Assembly: GCF_030062155.1 (NCBI RefSeq) | Contig: NZ_CP118269.1 | Span: 3,720,001-3,784,000 of the forward strand | DNA from: Pantoea sp. Lij88 | GTDB lineage: Bacteria > Pseudomonadota > Gammaproteobacteria > Enterobacterales > Enterobacteriaceae | Length of the DNA: 64,000 nucleotides | Direction: 5' to 3' | Part shown: piece after piece, positions 22,718 to 38,834 of the stretch | Position numbering within the stretch: position 1 is the first letter of the stretch | How the letters are laid out: the number at the start of each line of letters is the position of its first letter | Position numbers and translations under genes: made by a program | Notes under the pieces: model-generated | Told to the model about the DNA's origin: nothing | Seen by the model: only the letters and a program-made list of their open reading frames with translations | Databases searched by the model: none

Positions 22718-22733
22718 AAACGTTTAGACATCT
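22718..22733 (-). promoter_or_regulatory. Tandem MetJ boxes upstream of metA
   Basis: Two adjacent 8-mers, AAACGTTT (22718-22725) and AGACATCT (22726-22733), resemble the Met box AGACGTCT at 4 and 7 of 8 positions. A third partial box may follow at 22734-22741. MetJ with S-adenosylmethionine binds tandem boxes of this kind. Confidence 0.75.
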
Positions 22734-22824
22734 GGATGCCCAACATTAGCCTGATCGTTGTGAGATGTCGAGGTTTCATGCAGAAAATGAAAATGTTTCA
22801 GCTTAAAGTGGCATTTTACAGACG

Positions 22825-22856
22825 TAAAAAAGCCCCGCACTCTCGTGCGGGGCTTC
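22825..22856 (-). terminator. Terminator of the first rRNA operon
   Basis: Minus strand: AGCCCCGCAC and GTGCGGGGCT form a perfect 10-bp stem with loop GAGA, followed by six T residues. It starts 13 bp after the 5S gene. Confidence 0.95.
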
Positions 22857-22868
22857 TTCACTTATATA

Positions 22869-22988
22869 ATGCCTGGCAGTTCCCTACTCTCGCATGGGGA
22901 GACCCCACACTACCATCGGCGCTACGGCGTTTCACTTCTGAGTTCGGCATGGGGTCAGGTGGGACCACCGCGCTACAGCCGCCAGGCA
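22869..22988 (-). rRNA. rrf: 5S ribosomal RNA (first operon)
   Basis: 120 nt from TGCCTGGCGGC to the closing GAACTGCCAGGCAT, with helix I formed by TGCCTGGC and GCCAGGCA. It has G at nucleotide 13, where the copy in the second operon has T. Confidence 0.98.
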
Positions 22989-23019
22989 AATTCTTTGTGC
23001 TCTGTCCTGTGTCTTTTGT

Positions 23020-23108
23020 GCTTATGCTGCGTTGGCTTCCCTCGCGCTACTCAGTCACATACTTCAGTATGCTCCTTCATATCGGTCGGTTGCCGCCTTG
23101 CCTAAGCG
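23020..23108 (-). repeat. Palindromic repeat module in the 23S-5S spacer (copy 1)
   Basis: An 89-bp block inside a 208-bp 23S-5S spacer; the E. coli spacer is about 92 bp. It has inverted ends GCTTA/TAAGC and a perfect central inverted repeat CATACTTCAGTATG (23058-23071). Minus-strand motifs in order are GGCAAGGCGGCAA, GCATACTGAAGTATG, GAGGGAAGCCAACGCAGC. The same motif order occurs in the Ile-Ala spacer of the second operon. Confidence 0.7.
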
Positions 23109-23196
23109 CAAAATCCTTCGGACCTTGGTCCGCAGGACACAACTGTATCCGGTAACAAGCTGAAAATCTGTCTCTCAAAAACGCCTCTGGCGTTGT

Positions 23197-26107
<2,911 letters not shown>

Positions 26108-26319
26108 TCACAACCCACAGGCGTTTTACAACGCTGCGTGTTGCAAGCATTTGAGAGACTCGAACGCATCGCTTTGCCATTCCTTATTACGGAGGAATGA
26201 CGCGGTGCGTCGTTTCAATTTTCAGCTTGTTCCGGATTGTTAAAGAGCAATATCTTAAACATGACTCGTAAGTCATCTTTAAGATATGTGGGTAACATCT
26301 TTCACCTGTCACCAAGCTT

Positions 26320-26395
26320 TGGCGTCCCCTAGGGGATTCGAACCCCTGTTACCGCCGTGAAAGGGCGATGTCCTGGGCCTCTAGACGAAGGGGAC
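26320..26395 (-). tRNA. gltV: tRNA-Glu (TTC) in the 16S-23S spacer
   Basis: 76 nt with encoded CCA. Minus strand begins GTCCCCTTCGTCTAGAGGC, the anticodon loop reads CTTTCAC, the T-loop is GGTTCGAATCC and the acceptor end is AGGGGACGCCA. The single-Glu spacer matches E. coli rrnE, which also lies between purH and metA. Confidence 0.98.
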
Positions 26396-26481
26396 AATTA
26401 AGTCTGTCTTCGAAAGACACTTTGCTCGTTATTTTCTATCAGACAATCTGTGTGGACACTGCGCGGGAAGGTATCTTCAGG

Positions 26482-28022
<1,541 letters not shown>

Positions 28023-28176
28023 AAGTTTGATTTGCTTAAACAAGTTAAGCGGTGCTCATCTGTAAAACGTCATAATGAATTTCATTATGTGTTCACTCGT
28101 GAGGCTTGATATTTTTTTTACGTCCGGAGACGCTGATATCAATCCTGCGAGTGCCCACACAGATTGTCTGATAAAT

Positions 28177-28188
28177 TGTTAAAGAGCA
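28177..28188 (-). promoter_or_regulatory. boxA antitermination site of the rRNA leader
   Basis: TGCTCTTTAACA on the minus strand, identical to the enterobacterial rrn boxA. A second copy lies in the 16S-23S spacer near 26239-26250. NusB/NusE loading at boxA keeps rrn transcription processive. Confidence 0.9.
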
Positions 28189-28227
28189 GTGCGAACAGTG
28201 CGTTAGCGTCCTGTCGCGAGGTGGCGT

Positions 28228-28255
28228 ATATTACGCTTTCCTCCTGCAGAGTCAA
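28228..28255 (-). promoter_or_regulatory. rrn P2 promoter
   Basis: -35 TTGACT (28255-28250), a 16-bp spacer and -10 TAATAT (28233-28228), about 200 bp upstream of 16S on the minus strand. Confidence 0.85.
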
Positions 28256-28347
28256 CCTCTATTTCAGAAGTTTTTCTCCGGCGGCGCAGTCTCCTGCGCC
28301 TCTCAACCCGTTTTCCCGTTGCCGGTGTTCCGTGTTGATGGATGCGC

Positions 28348-28375
28348 ATTATAGGGAGTTGTCGGAGAGTCGCAA
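28348..28375 (-). promoter_or_regulatory. rrn P1 promoter
   Basis: -35 TTGCGA (28375-28370), a 16-bp spacer and a perfect -10 TATAAT (28353-28348), followed by a GC-rich discriminator GCGC. The AT-rich tract just upstream (28376-28397) could be an UP element. The 120-bp distance to P2 is normal for enterobacterial rrn operons. Confidence 0.85.
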
Positions 28376-28451
28376 CCCATAAATTGCATAAAAAAGAGCG
28401 TTCGCTGCATTCCACAGCAAAAGCCGCTGTTATACGCAGTTACGCACAATG

Positions 28452-28460
28452 TTATCCACA
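28452..28460 (+). promoter_or_regulatory. Consensus DnaA box between rrn P1 and purH
   Basis: TTATCCACA matches the high-affinity DnaA box exactly. It is a single copy, 77 bp upstream of rrn P1 and 33 bp from the PurR box of divergent purH. No box cluster or AT-rich unwinding region accompanies it, so it is not an origin. Confidence 0.5.
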
Positions 28461-28492
28461 CAGAGCGGGCTGAATGAATTTAGGCGAGCATC

Positions 28493-28514
28493 ACGCAAAC
28501 GTTTTCGCTACAAT
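28493..28514 (+). promoter_or_regulatory. PurR box and -10 of purHD
   Basis: ACGCAAACGTTTTCGC (28493-28508) matches the PurR operator consensus ACGCAAACGTTTTCGT at 15 of 16 positions. TACAAT directly downstream (28509-28514) serves as -10, so bound PurR would occupy the spacer. The leader from there to purH is about 135 nt. Confidence 0.9.
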
Positions 28515-28654
28515 GCCGGGCAATATTCCGGACACCCCTTTTCGGGGCGTTACCTGAGGTTTTGATCTTTTCTTCTTATATAGAAGAGAAAACCGCTGTA
28601 AAGCCTGACGTAACGCTCTTATATACGCGAAACAAAGCCAAGGGATAAACCACC

Positions 28655-30244
28655 ATGCAACAACCTCGTCCTGTACGCCGCGCATTGCTCAGTGTCTCTG
28701 ACAAAGCCGGTATCCTCGAATTTGCTCAGGCGCTCTCAAGTCGCGGTGTCGAACTGCTCTCCACAGGTGGAACCGCTCGCCTTCTGGCGGATGCGGGTCT
28801 GGCTGTCACTGAAGTCTCTGACTACACCGGTTTCCCGGAAATGATGGATGGACGCGTCAAAACTCTGCATCCGAAAGTGCATGGCGGCATTTTAGGTCGT
28901 CGCGGCCAGGATGATGCCATCATGGCGCAGCACGACATCAGCCCAATCGACATGGTGGTCGTTAACCTCTATCCCTTTGCACAGACTGTCGCCCGTGAAG
29001 GATGTTCACTGGAAGATGCGGTGGAAAACATCGACATCGGTGGCCCGACCATGGTGCGCTCTGCTGCCAAGAACCATAAAGATGTCGCCATTGTGGTCAG
29101 CAGCGGCGACTACGATGCCATCATTGCTGAAATGGACGCTCATGAGAACGCGCTGACGCTTGAGACCCGTTTCGATCTGGCCATCAAAGCCTTCGAACAC
29201 ACCGCCGCCTATGACAGCATGATCGCTAACTACTTCGGTACCCTGGTGCCTGCCTATCACGGTGAACGCAATCAGCCCGCTGGCCGTTTCCCGCGTACCC
29301 TGAATCTGAACTTCATTAAGAAGCAGGATATGCGTTACGGCGAAAACAGCCATCAGGATGCTGCCTTCTATATAGAAGAGAACATCACTGAAGCGTCAGT
29401 GGCAACCGCGCAGCAGGTTCAGGGCAAAGCGCTCTCCTATAACAATATTGCTGACACGGATGCGGCACTGGAGTGCGTTAAAGAGTTCAGTGAACCCGCG
29501 TGCGTCATCGTCAAACATGCTAACCCCTGTGGCGTAGCGACCGGTGACTCTCTGCTGTCAGCCTATGAGCGGGCTTACCAGACCGATCCGACCTCCGCGT
29601 TTGGCGGCATCATTGCCTTTAACCGCGAGCTGGATGAAGCGACTGCGCAGGCGATTATCAGCCGCCAGTTTGTAGAGGTGATCATCGCTCCCGCTGTTTC
29701 CGAAGCCGCGCTGAAAATTACTGCTGCTAAACAAAATGTCCGTGTGCTGATCTGCGGTCAGTGGCAAAACCGTACTGCCGCGCTGGATTTCAAACGCGTC
29801 AACGGTGGCCTGCTGGTTCAGGATCGCGATCTCGGCATGGTTGATGCCAGCCAGCTACGCGTGGTCAGCAAGCGCCAGCCAACCGAGCAGGAGCTGCGTG
29901 ATGCGCTGTTCTGCTGGAAAGTCGCGAAGTTCGTTAAGTCCAACGCCATTGTTTATTCACGCGATAGCATGACAATTGGTATTGGTGCCGGTCAGATGAG
30001 CCGCGTCTACTCCGCTAAAATTGCAGGGATCAAAGCGGGCGATGAAGGTCTGGAAGTGAAAGGCTCAGCCATGGCGTCGGATGCATTCTTCCCGTTCCGT
30101 GATGGTATAGATGCTGCGGCTGCGGTCGGCGTGAGCTGCGTTATCCAGCCTGGCGGCTCCATCCGCGATGAAGAAGTGATTGCAGCTGCGGATGAGCATG
30201 GCATTGCCATGATCTTCACCGACATGCGCCACTTCCGCCATTAA
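28655..30244 (+). CDS. purH: Bifunctional AICAR formyltransferase/IMP cyclohydrolase
   Basis: Catalyses the last two steps of IMP synthesis. The protein is 529 aa, equal to E. coli. The N-terminal MGS-like IMP cyclohydrolase domain (residues 1 to about 200) has [11 protein letters not shown] and [15 protein letters not shown]. The AICAR transformylase domain has KHANPCG and the dimerisation region [12 protein letters not shown]. The ATG follows AAGGGA. It is cotranscribed with purD 19 bp downstream and should be repressed by PurR. Confidence 0.98.
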   Translation: MQQPRPVRRALLSVSDKAGILEFAQALSSRGVELLSTGGTARLLADAGLAVTEVSDYTGFPEMMDGRVKTLHPKVHGGILGRRGQDDAIMAQHDISPIDMVVVNLYPFAQTVAREGCSLEDAVENIDIGGPTMVRSAAKNHKDVAIVVSSGDYDAIIAEMDAHENALTLETRFDLAIKAFEHTAAYDSMIANYFGTLVPAYHGERNQPAGRFPRTLNLNFIKKQDMRYGENSHQDAAFYIEENITEASVATAQQVQGKALSYNNIADTDAALECVKEFSEPACVIVKHANPCGVATGDSLLSAYERAYQTDPTSAFGGIIAFNRELDEATAQAIISRQFVEVIIAPAVSEAALKITAAKQNVRVLICGQWQNRTAALDFKRVNGGLLVQDRDLGMVDASQLRVVSKRQPTEQELRDALFCWKVAKFVKSNAIVYSRDSMTIGIGAGQMSRVYSAKIAGIKAGDEGLEVKGSAMASDAFFPFRDGIDAAAAVGVSCVIQPGGSIRDEEVIAAADEHGIAMIFTDMRHFRH

Positions 30245-30263
30245 TCGTTCCGGAGAATAACAG

Positions 30264-31544
30264 ATGAAAATTTTAGTAATCGGCAATGGCGGACGTGAGC
30301 ATGCTCTGGCCTGGAAAGCCGTTCAGTCGCCACTGGCAGAAACCGTATTTGTCGCGCCGGGTAACGCGGGTACCGCATTAGAGCCTGCGCTGCAGAACGT
30401 CGCGATCAGTGCGACTGATGTCCCTGCCCTGCTTGAATTTGCACAGCGCGAAAAGATTGATCTGACAATTGTCGGACCTGAAGCACCGCTGGTGATGGGT
30501 GTCGTGGATGCCTTCCGTGAAGCGGGTCTGGCTATCTTTGGTCCGACGCAGGCCGCTGCACAGCTGGAAGGCTCTAAAGCCTTCACCAAAGATTTTCTGG
30601 CACGTCACCAGATCCCCAGCGCGGCGTATCAGAACTTTACTGAAGTTGAGCCTGCTCTCGCGTATCTGCGTGAGAAAGGCGCGCCAATCGTCATCAAAGC
30701 CGACGGTCTGGCCGCAGGTAAAGGCGTGATTGTCGCGATGACGCTGCAGGAAGCTGAGGATGCGGTTCAGGATATGCTGGCCGGTAATGCCTTTGGCGAT
30801 GCCGGACACCGCATTGTGATTGAAGAGTTTCTGGATGGCGAAGAAGCCAGCTTCATCGTGATGGTAGATGGCGAGCATGTACTACCTATGGCCACCAGCC
30901 AGGATCACAAACGTGTCGGCGATGGCGACACCGGTCCGAACACTGGCGGAATGGGCGCCTACTCACCGGCTCCGGTCGTCACTGATGAGATCCACCAACG
31001 CGTGATGGATCAGGTTATCTGGCCAACCGTGCGTGGCATGGCCGCTGAAGGCAACGTCTACACCGGTTTTCTCTATGCCGGCCTGATGATCGATCATACC
31101 GGGCAGCCGAAAGTGATCGAATTTAACTGCCGCTTCGGCGATCCGGAAACTCAGCCGATCATGCTGCGCCTGCAGTCGGATCTGGTCGATCTTTGCCTGG
31201 CCGCCTGTGACGGCAAGCTGGATCAGAAAACGTCACAATGGGATCCACGCCCTGCGCTGGGTGTAGTACTGGCGGCGGGCGGTTATCCGGGTGATTACGC
31301 TCAGGGCGATCAGATTCATGGCCTGCCCCTGGAGGAAGTGGCTGACGGCAAGGTATTCCACGCCGGAACGCGTCTGGAAGAAGACCGGGTGCTGACGAAC
31401 GGTGGACGCGTGCTGTGCGTCACCGCGCTGGGTGACGATGTGGCTGCGGCGCAAAAGCGCGCTTACGAGCTGACAAAGCCGATCTCATGGCAGGGCAGCT
31501 TCTGTCGCCGCGATATCGGCTACCGCGCCATTAACCGCAAATAA
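30264..31544 (+). CDS. purD: Phosphoribosylamine-glycine ligase
   Basis: Joins glycine to phosphoribosylamine in purine synthesis. The protein is 426 aa (E. coli 429). The N-terminal domain starts MKILVIGNGGREHALAWK. The ATP-grasp region has GPTQAAAQLEGSKAFTKDFLARHQIP, IVIKADGLAAGKGV and IEFNCRFGDPETQ. It is the second gene of purHD, with GGAG ahead of the ATG, and is followed by a terminator. In E. coli zraP/zraSR lie next to it; here yjaH is immediately convergent. Confidence 0.98.
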   Translation: MKILVIGNGGREHALAWKAVQSPLAETVFVAPGNAGTALEPALQNVAISATDVPALLEFAQREKIDLTIVGPEAPLVMGVVDAFREAGLAIFGPTQAAAQLEGSKAFTKDFLARHQIPSAAYQNFTEVEPALAYLREKGAPIVIKADGLAAGKGVIVAMTLQEAEDAVQDMLAGNAFGDAGHRIVIEEFLDGEEASFIVMVDGEHVLPMATSQDHKRVGDGDTGPNTGGMGAYSPAPVVTDEIHQRVMDQVIWPTVRGMAAEGNVYTGFLYAGLMIDHTGQPKVIEFNCRFGDPETQPIMLRLQSDLVDLCLAACDGKLDQKTSQWDPRPALGVVLAAGGYPGDYAQGDQIHGLPLEEVADGKVFHAGTRLEEDRVLTNGGRVLCVTALGDDVAAAQKRAYELTKPISWQGSFCRRDIGYRAINRK

Positions 31545-31549
31545 GCAAA

Positions 31550-31572
31550 GGGGGCACAGCGTGCCCCCTTTT
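31550..31572 (+). terminator. Bidirectional terminator between purD and yjaH
   Basis: GGGGGCAC (31550-31557) and GTGCCCCC (31561-31568) form a perfect stem with a 3-base loop. TTTT follows on the plus strand and TTT on the minus strand. Confidence 0.88.
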
Positions 31573-31576
31573 CACT

Positions 31577-32239
31577 TCACATATCTTCTTCTGTCGGCTG
31601 CTGCGCGCAGTCATCCTTCTGACTGACCCGCAACAACTGTATCCCTTCAGGCGCTTCAAGCCATGACACCATCAGCGGTGTCGATGCGCTACTCTGCTGC
31701 TGTGTCAGCATCTGCAGATCGTCAGCATCAAAAGCGGGTCTGACCTTCTGGCCTTCACAACTCTCCAGCACATTGTTTCCCAGCCAGTGTCCCTGTTTCA
31801 GGAACACCTGACCGCTTAACAGCGCATCGCTGAGGTTACGCATCCGCTGAGCGTCAAACTTATAGAGCTCAACCGCATCCGGGCTGACTGCTTCACGCCG
31901 CCCTGCAAGCTGACGCTGCATGAAGTTAAGACCACCCGACTGGTCAAAGCGCAGGGTCACATCGTCAGGTTGTTTGCCCTTCACCTGACGCTGAATACTG
32001 ATTAATGACTCTTCCAGCCAGACATAGTCAGTCACCTCACCTTCCCCGCCACTGAACGGCGTATAGAGGGTGCGGATATGGACCGACTGATGGTCGCTGT
32101 TTTTGCGCCAGATACGCACAACGCCACGATCGGCAAGATAGCCACTGGCAGAAAAGGGAGGAATATCCGGAGTTGAGCTACAGCCGAAAAGAAACAGGGA
32201 GAGAATCAGAACAGATAAACGCTGGAACAGCGGGGTCAT
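31577..32239 (-). CDS. yjaH: YjaH, DUF1481 family lipoprotein
   Basis: Protein of 220 aa from the ATG at 32239 (E. coli YjaH about 230 aa). It begins with a lipoprotein signal MTPLFQRLSVLILSLFLFGC, with Cys at residue 20 in lipobox LFGC, so it should be anchored on the periplasmic side. The longer frame would need a TTG at 32260 that overlaps the hupA terminator stem. No catalytic motif is recognisable. Two Cys in the mature part (VLESCEG and DDCAQQ) could form a disulfide. It lies directly behind hupA, as in E. coli. Function unknown. Confidence 0.88.
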   Translation of the reverse strand: MTPLFQRLSVLILSLFLFGCSSTPDIPPFSASGYLADRGVVRIWRKNSDHQSVHIRTLYTPFSGGEGEVTDYVWLEESLISIQRQVKGKQPDDVTLRFDQSGGLNFMQRQLAGRREAVSPDAVELYKFDAQRMRNLSDALLSGQVFLKQGHWLGNNVLESCEGQKVRPAFDADDLQMLTQQQSSASTPLMVSWLEAPEGIQLLRVSQKDDCAQQPTEEDM

Positions 32240-32258
32240 GATGGCTGGCCTCTTAAAC

Positions 32259-32277
32259 AAAAGGGGCGAAACGCCCC
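32259..32277 (-). terminator. Intrinsic terminator of hupA
   Basis: Minus strand: GGGGCG and CGCCCC with loop TTT, then TTTT. It lies 32-50 bp after the hupA stop and immediately before the yjaH start. Confidence 0.85.
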
Positions 32278-32308
32278 CTGTTTTAAAGCTTAACCGCAGT
32301 GCGACGTC

Positions 32309-32581
32309 TTACTTAACGGCGTCTTTCAGCGCTTTACCAGACACGAATGCCGGTACATTTGCTGCAGCGATTTTGATCTCTTTGCCAGTCTGCGGGTTAC
32401 GACCGGTACGCTCAGCGCGGTGGTTCACTTTAAAAGTACCAAAACCAACCAGTTGTACAGCATCACCATCTTTCAGAGACTCAGTGATCGCAGCCAGAGT
32501 AGATTCCAGCGCTGCCTTTGCCTGGGTTTTAGACAGGTCAGCTTTTTCTGCGATCACATCAATCAGTTGAGTCTTGTTCAT
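32309..32581 (-). CDS. hupA: DNA-binding protein HU-alpha
   Basis: Histone-like nucleoid protein of 90 aa, the exact E. coli length. The bacterial HU/IHF signature [26 protein letters not shown] holds the DNA-intercalating arm with its RNP motif. AAGGA stands 6-7 bases before the ATG. The sequence [18 protein letters not shown] at the end is of the alpha type. It is probably a single-gene transcript, with a 188-bp upstream gap in which no other gene is seen. Confidence 0.98.
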   Translation of the reverse strand: MNKTQLIDVIAEKADLSKTQAKAALESTLAAITESLKDGDAVQLVGFGTFKVNHRAERTGRNPQTGKEIKIAAANVPAFVSGKALKDAVK

Positions 32582-32769
32582 AAGTTATCCTTAAAGTGTA
32601 TTTATCGCTTGCTAAGCAACGAGTGCGAGGGAAAAGCCATATTCTGGCACTCTTCTGCCTGCACGCACCGATAGCCACAATTTTCAGCCCCCCAAATGTA
32701 GACCAGACAGGGGGCCAATGTGAAGCCTCCAGGCGCGCTAATTCGGGCCTGAAGTCACGTTTTATCGCC

Positions 32770-33360
32770 TTACTGCTGGAAATTTATACCGATGTTGCTA
32801 ATTCCAGCTTCACGCAGGTCAGATCGCAGACCTTTAATCAATTCAAGGTCGCGCTCTTCACACTCCGACAGCAGTCGGAAAATCTCCCACTGAAGGTCCC
32901 ACTCATCGATGATAGCCGGGTTTTCACGCAGCTCTTCATCGGTCATTTCGCGGCCAGCCTGGGTCATCTCCAGCATGGCGACAGTGGTAATTGAGGTCTC
33001 GCTGACTTCAATAGCATGCTCAAGAGTTTCACCGCTCAGCTGCGCATGCACGACTTCGCTCAATGCCACACAGGCATCGATAGCCGGATAAACGCCGTAA
33101 ACCTCAAACGCATCACCATCAGGAATGGCGGCTTCGAGCTTTTCCAGCTGGCTGTCGAAGTTTATCTTCGCATCTTTGACCGTCAGGTTTTCCCAGATCA
33201 GATCAAGAATACGGCGATAGAGTGCCGGATCGGCAAATTCAGTCTGCTCACAGAACGCGCGATAGTTGGGATACATGCGCTCGCACAGACAGGCCATAAA
33301 AGTAAGGTGCTGCCAGCTTTCCAGCTTCGCCAGACGCAGATGAACGGGATTTTGTAACAT
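32770..33360 (-). CDS. yjaG: YjaG, DUF416 family protein
   Basis: Cytoplasmic protein of 196 aa from the ATG at 33360 (MLQNPVHLRLAKLESWQH), exactly the E. coli YjaG length. The open frame extends 57 bp upstream without family support. It is helical and acidic, with well-conserved stretches FMACLCERMYPNY, ETSITTVAMLEMTQAGREM and FRLLSECEERDLELIKGLR. No signal peptide or membrane segment. Function unknown. It follows nfi on the same strand with a 63-bp gap, in the conserved order hemE-nfi-yjaG-hupA. Confidence 0.93.
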   Translation of the reverse strand: MLQNPVHLRLAKLESWQHLTFMACLCERMYPNYRAFCEQTEFADPALYRRILDLIWENLTVKDAKINFDSQLEKLEAAIPDGDAFEVYGVYPAIDACVALSEVVHAQLSGETLEHAIEVSETSITTVAMLEMTQAGREMTDEELRENPAIIDEWDLQWEIFRLLSECEERDLELIKGLRSDLREAGISNIGINFQQ

Positions 33361-33423
33361 AAAGGTGGCTCTTATTCGTTTCGCTGGCCGCAGTGTAACT
33401 GCAAAACCGCAGCACAAACAGTG

Positions 33424-34092
33424 TTAAAGCGCGTTTTGCCAGCGCTGGAAAGCGGTTCGGTTAGAAGCAACCGCATCGGCCCAGCGGGTCGGTTCCGGCA
33501 ACCGGTAACTGCGCGTACAGTTTTCGACCCACTGCAGCGCAGTATCCAGGCTGACGCGATGGCCGGTCGCGACAAACAGCGGATTACAGCGCACTTTGCT
33601 GCGCCATACCCAGCCTATCTGCTCACCTTTGTCGATCAGCGGCTGACGGCTGCCAGGCTGCGCATCCAGATCGTCAAAACGCCCGCACAGGCGACTTTTG
33701 GCAACGCCAATCGTCGGTACATCGACCAGCAGGCCAAAATGCGACGCGACGCCCAGTCGTCTTGGATGCGAAATACCGTGCCCATCCACAAACAGCAGGT
33801 CCGGCTTTTGCTCCAGCATCTGCCAGGCGGCCATCAGTGCCGGATATTCACGGAAAGAGAGAAAGCCCGGAATATACGGCATGGTGGTTTCAACGCGCGC
33901 GATGCGATGCTCCACCAGCTTTAACGAGGGATACTCCAGTATCACCATCGCTGCCCGCGTAACGGTGCCTTCCTGCTCAAATCCAACGTCCGCTCCGCCG
34001 ATAAAGCGGGGCGGCAATACGTCAAAGTCATCTTCACGCACCACGTCAGCGGCGCGTTGTAACTGCTCAGCGCGAAGTGCGGCAATGTCCAT
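33424..34092 (-). CDS. nfi: Endonuclease V (deoxyinosine 3' endonuclease)
   Basis: Nicks DNA at the second bond 3' to deoxyinosine in repair of deaminated adenine. The protein is 222 aa (E. coli 223). Catalytic acidic residues lie in FIGGADVGF and [16 protein letters not shown]. The wedge motif [16 protein letters not shown] and the base pocket near GVAKSRL are intact. It starts 2 bp after the hemE stop, so it is probably cotranscribed and translationally coupled. Confidence 0.96.
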   Translation of the reverse strand: MDIAALRAEQLQRAADVVREDDFDVLPPRFIGGADVGFEQEGTVTRAAMVILEYPSLKLVEHRIARVETTMPYIPGFLSFREYPALMAAWQMLEQKPDLLFVDGHGISHPRRLGVASHFGLLVDVPTIGVAKSRLCGRFDDLDAQPGSRQPLIDKGEQIGWVWRSKVRCNPLFVATGHRVSLDTALQWVENCTRSYRLPEPTRWADAVASNRTAFQRWQNAL

Positions 34093-34094
34093 GA

Positions 34095-35162
34095 TTACTC
34101 CTGATGCCAGGGACGTGATAAACGATGCACCGCCTCAACAAAGACGCCTGCATTTTCGGGTGGAACATCCTGATGAATACCGTGCCCCAGATTGAAGACG
34201 TGTCCGGTGCCGGAGCCAAAACGCTCCAGAATCCCAGCGACTTCCTGCTCGATACGCTCAGGTGCAGCATAGAGCATAGAAGGATCCATGTTGCCCTGCA
34301 GCGCAACTTTGTCGCCCACACGACGGCGTGCGTCATCAATATTAGTAGTCCAGTCGAGACCCAGCGCATCACAACCAGTGGCTGCCATCGCTTCCAGCCA
34401 CTGTCCGCCGCCTTTAGTGAAGAGCGTTACCGGCACGCGGCGACCGTCGTTTTCACGCAGCAGGCCATCAACAATTTTGTGCATGTAGTGAAGTGAGAAC
34501 TCAAGGTAATCACGACCGGTCAGCACGCCGCCCCAGGTATCAAATATCATCACGGACTGCGCACCGGCACGGATCTGAGCGTTGAGATAGAGGATGACAC
34601 TGTCGGCCACCTTATCCAGCATCGCGTGCAGCGTAGCGGGATCGGCATACATCATCTTCTTGATTTTGGTAAACGCCTTACTGCTGCCGCCTTCCACCAT
34701 GTAGGTGGCCAGCGTCCACGGACTGCCAGAGAAGCCAATCAGCGGCAGGTCGCCGTTCAGGTTTTTACGGATGGTGCGGACCGCGTTCATCACATAGCCC
34801 AGCTCCATTTCTGGATCGGGCACCGGTAAACGCTCGACGTCTGCGCGGCAGGTTACAGGGTTAGAGAAACGCGGGCCTTCGCCGGTTTCAAAGTAGAGAC
34901 CCAGTCCCATCGCATCCGGAATGGTCAGGATGTCACTGAAGAGGATGGCGGCATCCAGCGGATAACGGCGCAGCGGCTGCAGGGTGACTTCACAGGCCAG
35001 CTCGGCGTTTTTACACAGCGACATAAAGTCACCCGCCTGGGCGCGTGTCGCTTTGTACTCCGGCAAATAACGCCCGGCTTGTCGCATCATCCATACCGGC
35101 GTGACATCAACCGGCTGGCGTAACAGGGCACGCAAATAACGATCGTTCTTCAGTTCACTCAT
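34095..35162 (-). CDS. hemE: Uroporphyrinogen decarboxylase
   Basis: Decarboxylates uroporphyrinogen III to coproporphyrinogen III in haem synthesis. The protein is 355 aa (E. coli 354). The family signatures [14 protein letters not shown] near the N-terminus and [17 protein letters not shown] are present, with the catalytic Asp in [17 protein letters not shown]. It is followed directly by nfi and preceded by nudC on the same strand with a 40-bp gap. Confidence 0.97.
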   Translation of the reverse strand: MSELKNDRYLRALLRQPVDVTPVWMMRQAGRYLPEYKATRAQAGDFMSLCKNAELACEVTLQPLRRYPLDAAILFSDILTIPDAMGLGLYFETGEGPRFSNPVTCRADVERLPVPDPEMELGYVMNAVRTIRKNLNGDLPLIGFSGSPWTLATYMVEGGSSKAFTKIKKMMYADPATLHAMLDKVADSVILYLNAQIRAGAQSVMIFDTWGGVLTGRDYLEFSLHYMHKIVDGLLRENDGRRVPVTLFTKGGGQWLEAMAATGCDALGLDWTTNIDDARRRVGDKVALQGNMDPSMLYAAPERIEQEVAGILERFGSGTGHVFNLGHGIHQDVPPENAGVFVEAVHRLSRPWHQE

Positions 35163-35202
35163 CTCAACACTCTCTCAATAACAGGCGTGTAGTGTAGCAC
35201 TT

Positions 35203-35973
35203 CTACACTTCGGCACGGCACAGGGCAACGGTATCTTCAATCAGACGGCGCGCCACGGTGCCTGGCGGTGGCAACAGCGGCAGGTCATCAAAGCGGAACC
35301 AGGCCGCATCCAGCAGCTCTTTGCCGTCGTGTTGCAGATCGCCGCTGTCATACTCCGCCATAAACGCTGTCATCAGCGATTGCGGGAAGGGCCAGGGCTG
35401 GGAGGTCACGTAACGGACGTTTTTAACGCGGATATTGCTCTCTTCCATCACTTCCCGGGCCACGGCCTGCTCCAGCGTCTCGCCCACTTCGACAAAACCT
35501 GCCAGCACGGTGTAGACCTTGTTGCGATGACGGGCATGATTCGCCAGCAGGATTTCATCGCCGCGACGGATAGCCACAATGATGCACGGTGCAATCTGCG
35601 GATAGTAACGCTCACGGCAATGGCTGCAGAGACAGGCAAATTCATGTTTACTGTGGTGCATTTCATGGCCGCAATAGCCGCACCAGCGATGAGAACGGTA
35701 GAATTCCGCCAGCTGCACACCGCGACCCACCAGCTGAAACAGCTCGACATCCTGATCGATGAGCTGCCGGACTGAAAACATATCGGAGGTGCGAGGCTCA
35801 CAAATCAGCCAGACTTTCTCCCCCTGCCATTCTCCAATGGTCCGGGCCTTACTGCCGGTCAAACCAAATTTTTCGGCGTTTCCGTGGGGTAAATCACCTT
35901 GTGGCAACCAAAGTTTCTGTTCATGGCTGACAATCCACCATCCAGCGTCTACGCTTGAGATTTCGCATTGCAT
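35203..35973 (-). CDS. nudC: NAD(H) pyrophosphatase / RNA decapping hydrolase NudC
   Basis: Nudix hydrolase that cleaves NADH and removes NAD caps from RNA 5' ends. The protein is 256 aa (E. coli 257). A zinc site is formed by CGYC and CSHC at about residues 98-119. The Nudix box is [23 protein letters not shown], followed by the NudC-specific SQPWPFPQS. The first 15 residues differ from E. coli, but the length aligns. It is divergent from rsd. Confidence 0.96.
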   Translation of the reverse strand: MQCEISSVDAGWWIVSHEQKLWLPQGDLPHGNAEKFGLTGSKARTIGEWQGEKVWLICEPRTSDMFSVRQLIDQDVELFQLVGRGVQLAEFYRSHRWCGYCGHEMHHSKHEFACLCSHCRERYYPQIAPCIIVAIRRGDEILLANHARHRNKVYTVLAGFVEVGETLEQAVAREVMEESNIRVKNVRYVTSQPWPFPQSLMTAFMAEYDSGDLQHDGKELLDAAWFRFDDLPLLPPPGTVARRLIEDTVALCRAEV

Positions 35974-36062
35974 TTATTTCGTCATCCTTAGCGTCAATTC
36001 GCACGCTGAAGCCCTGATGTTAAGTGTGTAGATAAACAACTATAACTCACATGGAGTTAGAT

Positions 36063-36569
36063 ATGCTTAACCAGTTAGACGTCCTGGCTGAACGCGTAGG
36101 TGGCAGTAATGAACTGGTCGATTCGTGGCTTGAAGCCCGTCGTCAGCTGCTGGTGACCTATTATCACCTGGTCGGTCTTAAACCCAATAAAGAGGCGCTG
36201 ACGCGTCTGGATGAGCAGGCGCTGGACAACTTCTGCCACGGCCTGGTCGATTATCTTTCTGCGGGTCACTTCAGTATCTACGAGCGCGTCATCAGTGAAA
36301 TGAGTGGCGACAGTCCGATGATTGCTGCCGCGCAGATCTATCCTCCGCTGGAAGCCAACACCGAGCGTCTGATGCAACTGTATGACGGTCACCTGCAGCA
36401 GGCCATTGACGACGAAAACTGCATGACTTTCCAGCAGGCGCTGTCTGAAGTGGGTGAAGTGCTGGAAGCACGCTTCACGCTGGAAGATAAGCTGATTCAG
36501 CTGGCATGGGATAACAAACTTGTCCCCCCGCCGGTAGCGAATGACAGCCATATCGCCCGTCCGGCGTAA
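36063..36569 (+). CDS. rsd: Anti-sigma-70 regulator Rsd
   Basis: Binds sigma-70 in stationary phase and helps alternative sigma factors compete for core polymerase. From the ATG at 36063 (MLNQLDVLAERVGGSNELVD) the protein is 168 aa; E. coli Rsd is 158. The extra residues are at the C-terminus (LVPPPVANDSHIARPA). GGAG lies 6 bases upstream of this ATG, which rules out the in-frame codon at 36051. Conserved DYLSAGHFSIYERV and LEARFTLEDKLIQLA are present. It is all-helical and cytoplasmic. Confidence 0.95.
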   Translation: MLNQLDVLAERVGGSNELVDSWLEARRQLLVTYYHLVGLKPNKEALTRLDEQALDNFCHGLVDYLSAGHFSIYERVISEMSGDSPMIAAAQIYPPLEANTERLMQLYDGHLQQAIDDENCMTFQQALSEVGEVLEARFTLEDKLIQLAWDNKLVPPPVANDSHIARPA

Positions 36570-36623
36570 TGACTATCACAGGCAAAGGGGTTGAGATTAT
36601 CCCGTAGCCCTTTTATGCTGAAC

Positions 36624-36660
36624 AGGTTCTGAGGAGTGCTCTCCAAAGAACCTTTTTTAT
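36624..36660 (+). terminator. Intrinsic terminator of rsd
   Basis: AGGTTCT (36624-36630) pairs with AGAACCT (36647-36653) around a loop that can fold further, followed by a T-rich run TTTTTTATTTT. It separates rsd from the thiC leader. Confidence 0.8.
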
Positions 36661-36717
36661 TTTCGCTTTGAAATGTAAGGTTTTTACGCCCGAGTCTCTT
36701 ATCAGACACCCGCGTGA

Positions 36718-38832
<2,115 letters not shown>

Positions 38833-38834
38833 CG

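Noticed and set aside
28452..28460. DnaA box as a sign of a replication origin
   Set aside because: It is a single box without a cluster, AT-rich unwinding element or neighbouring dnaA/gidA genes.
28560..28595. AT-rich inverted repeat in the purH leader
   Set aside because: The stem is interrupted and has no terminator T-run or known attenuator partner; a regulatory role cannot be supported.
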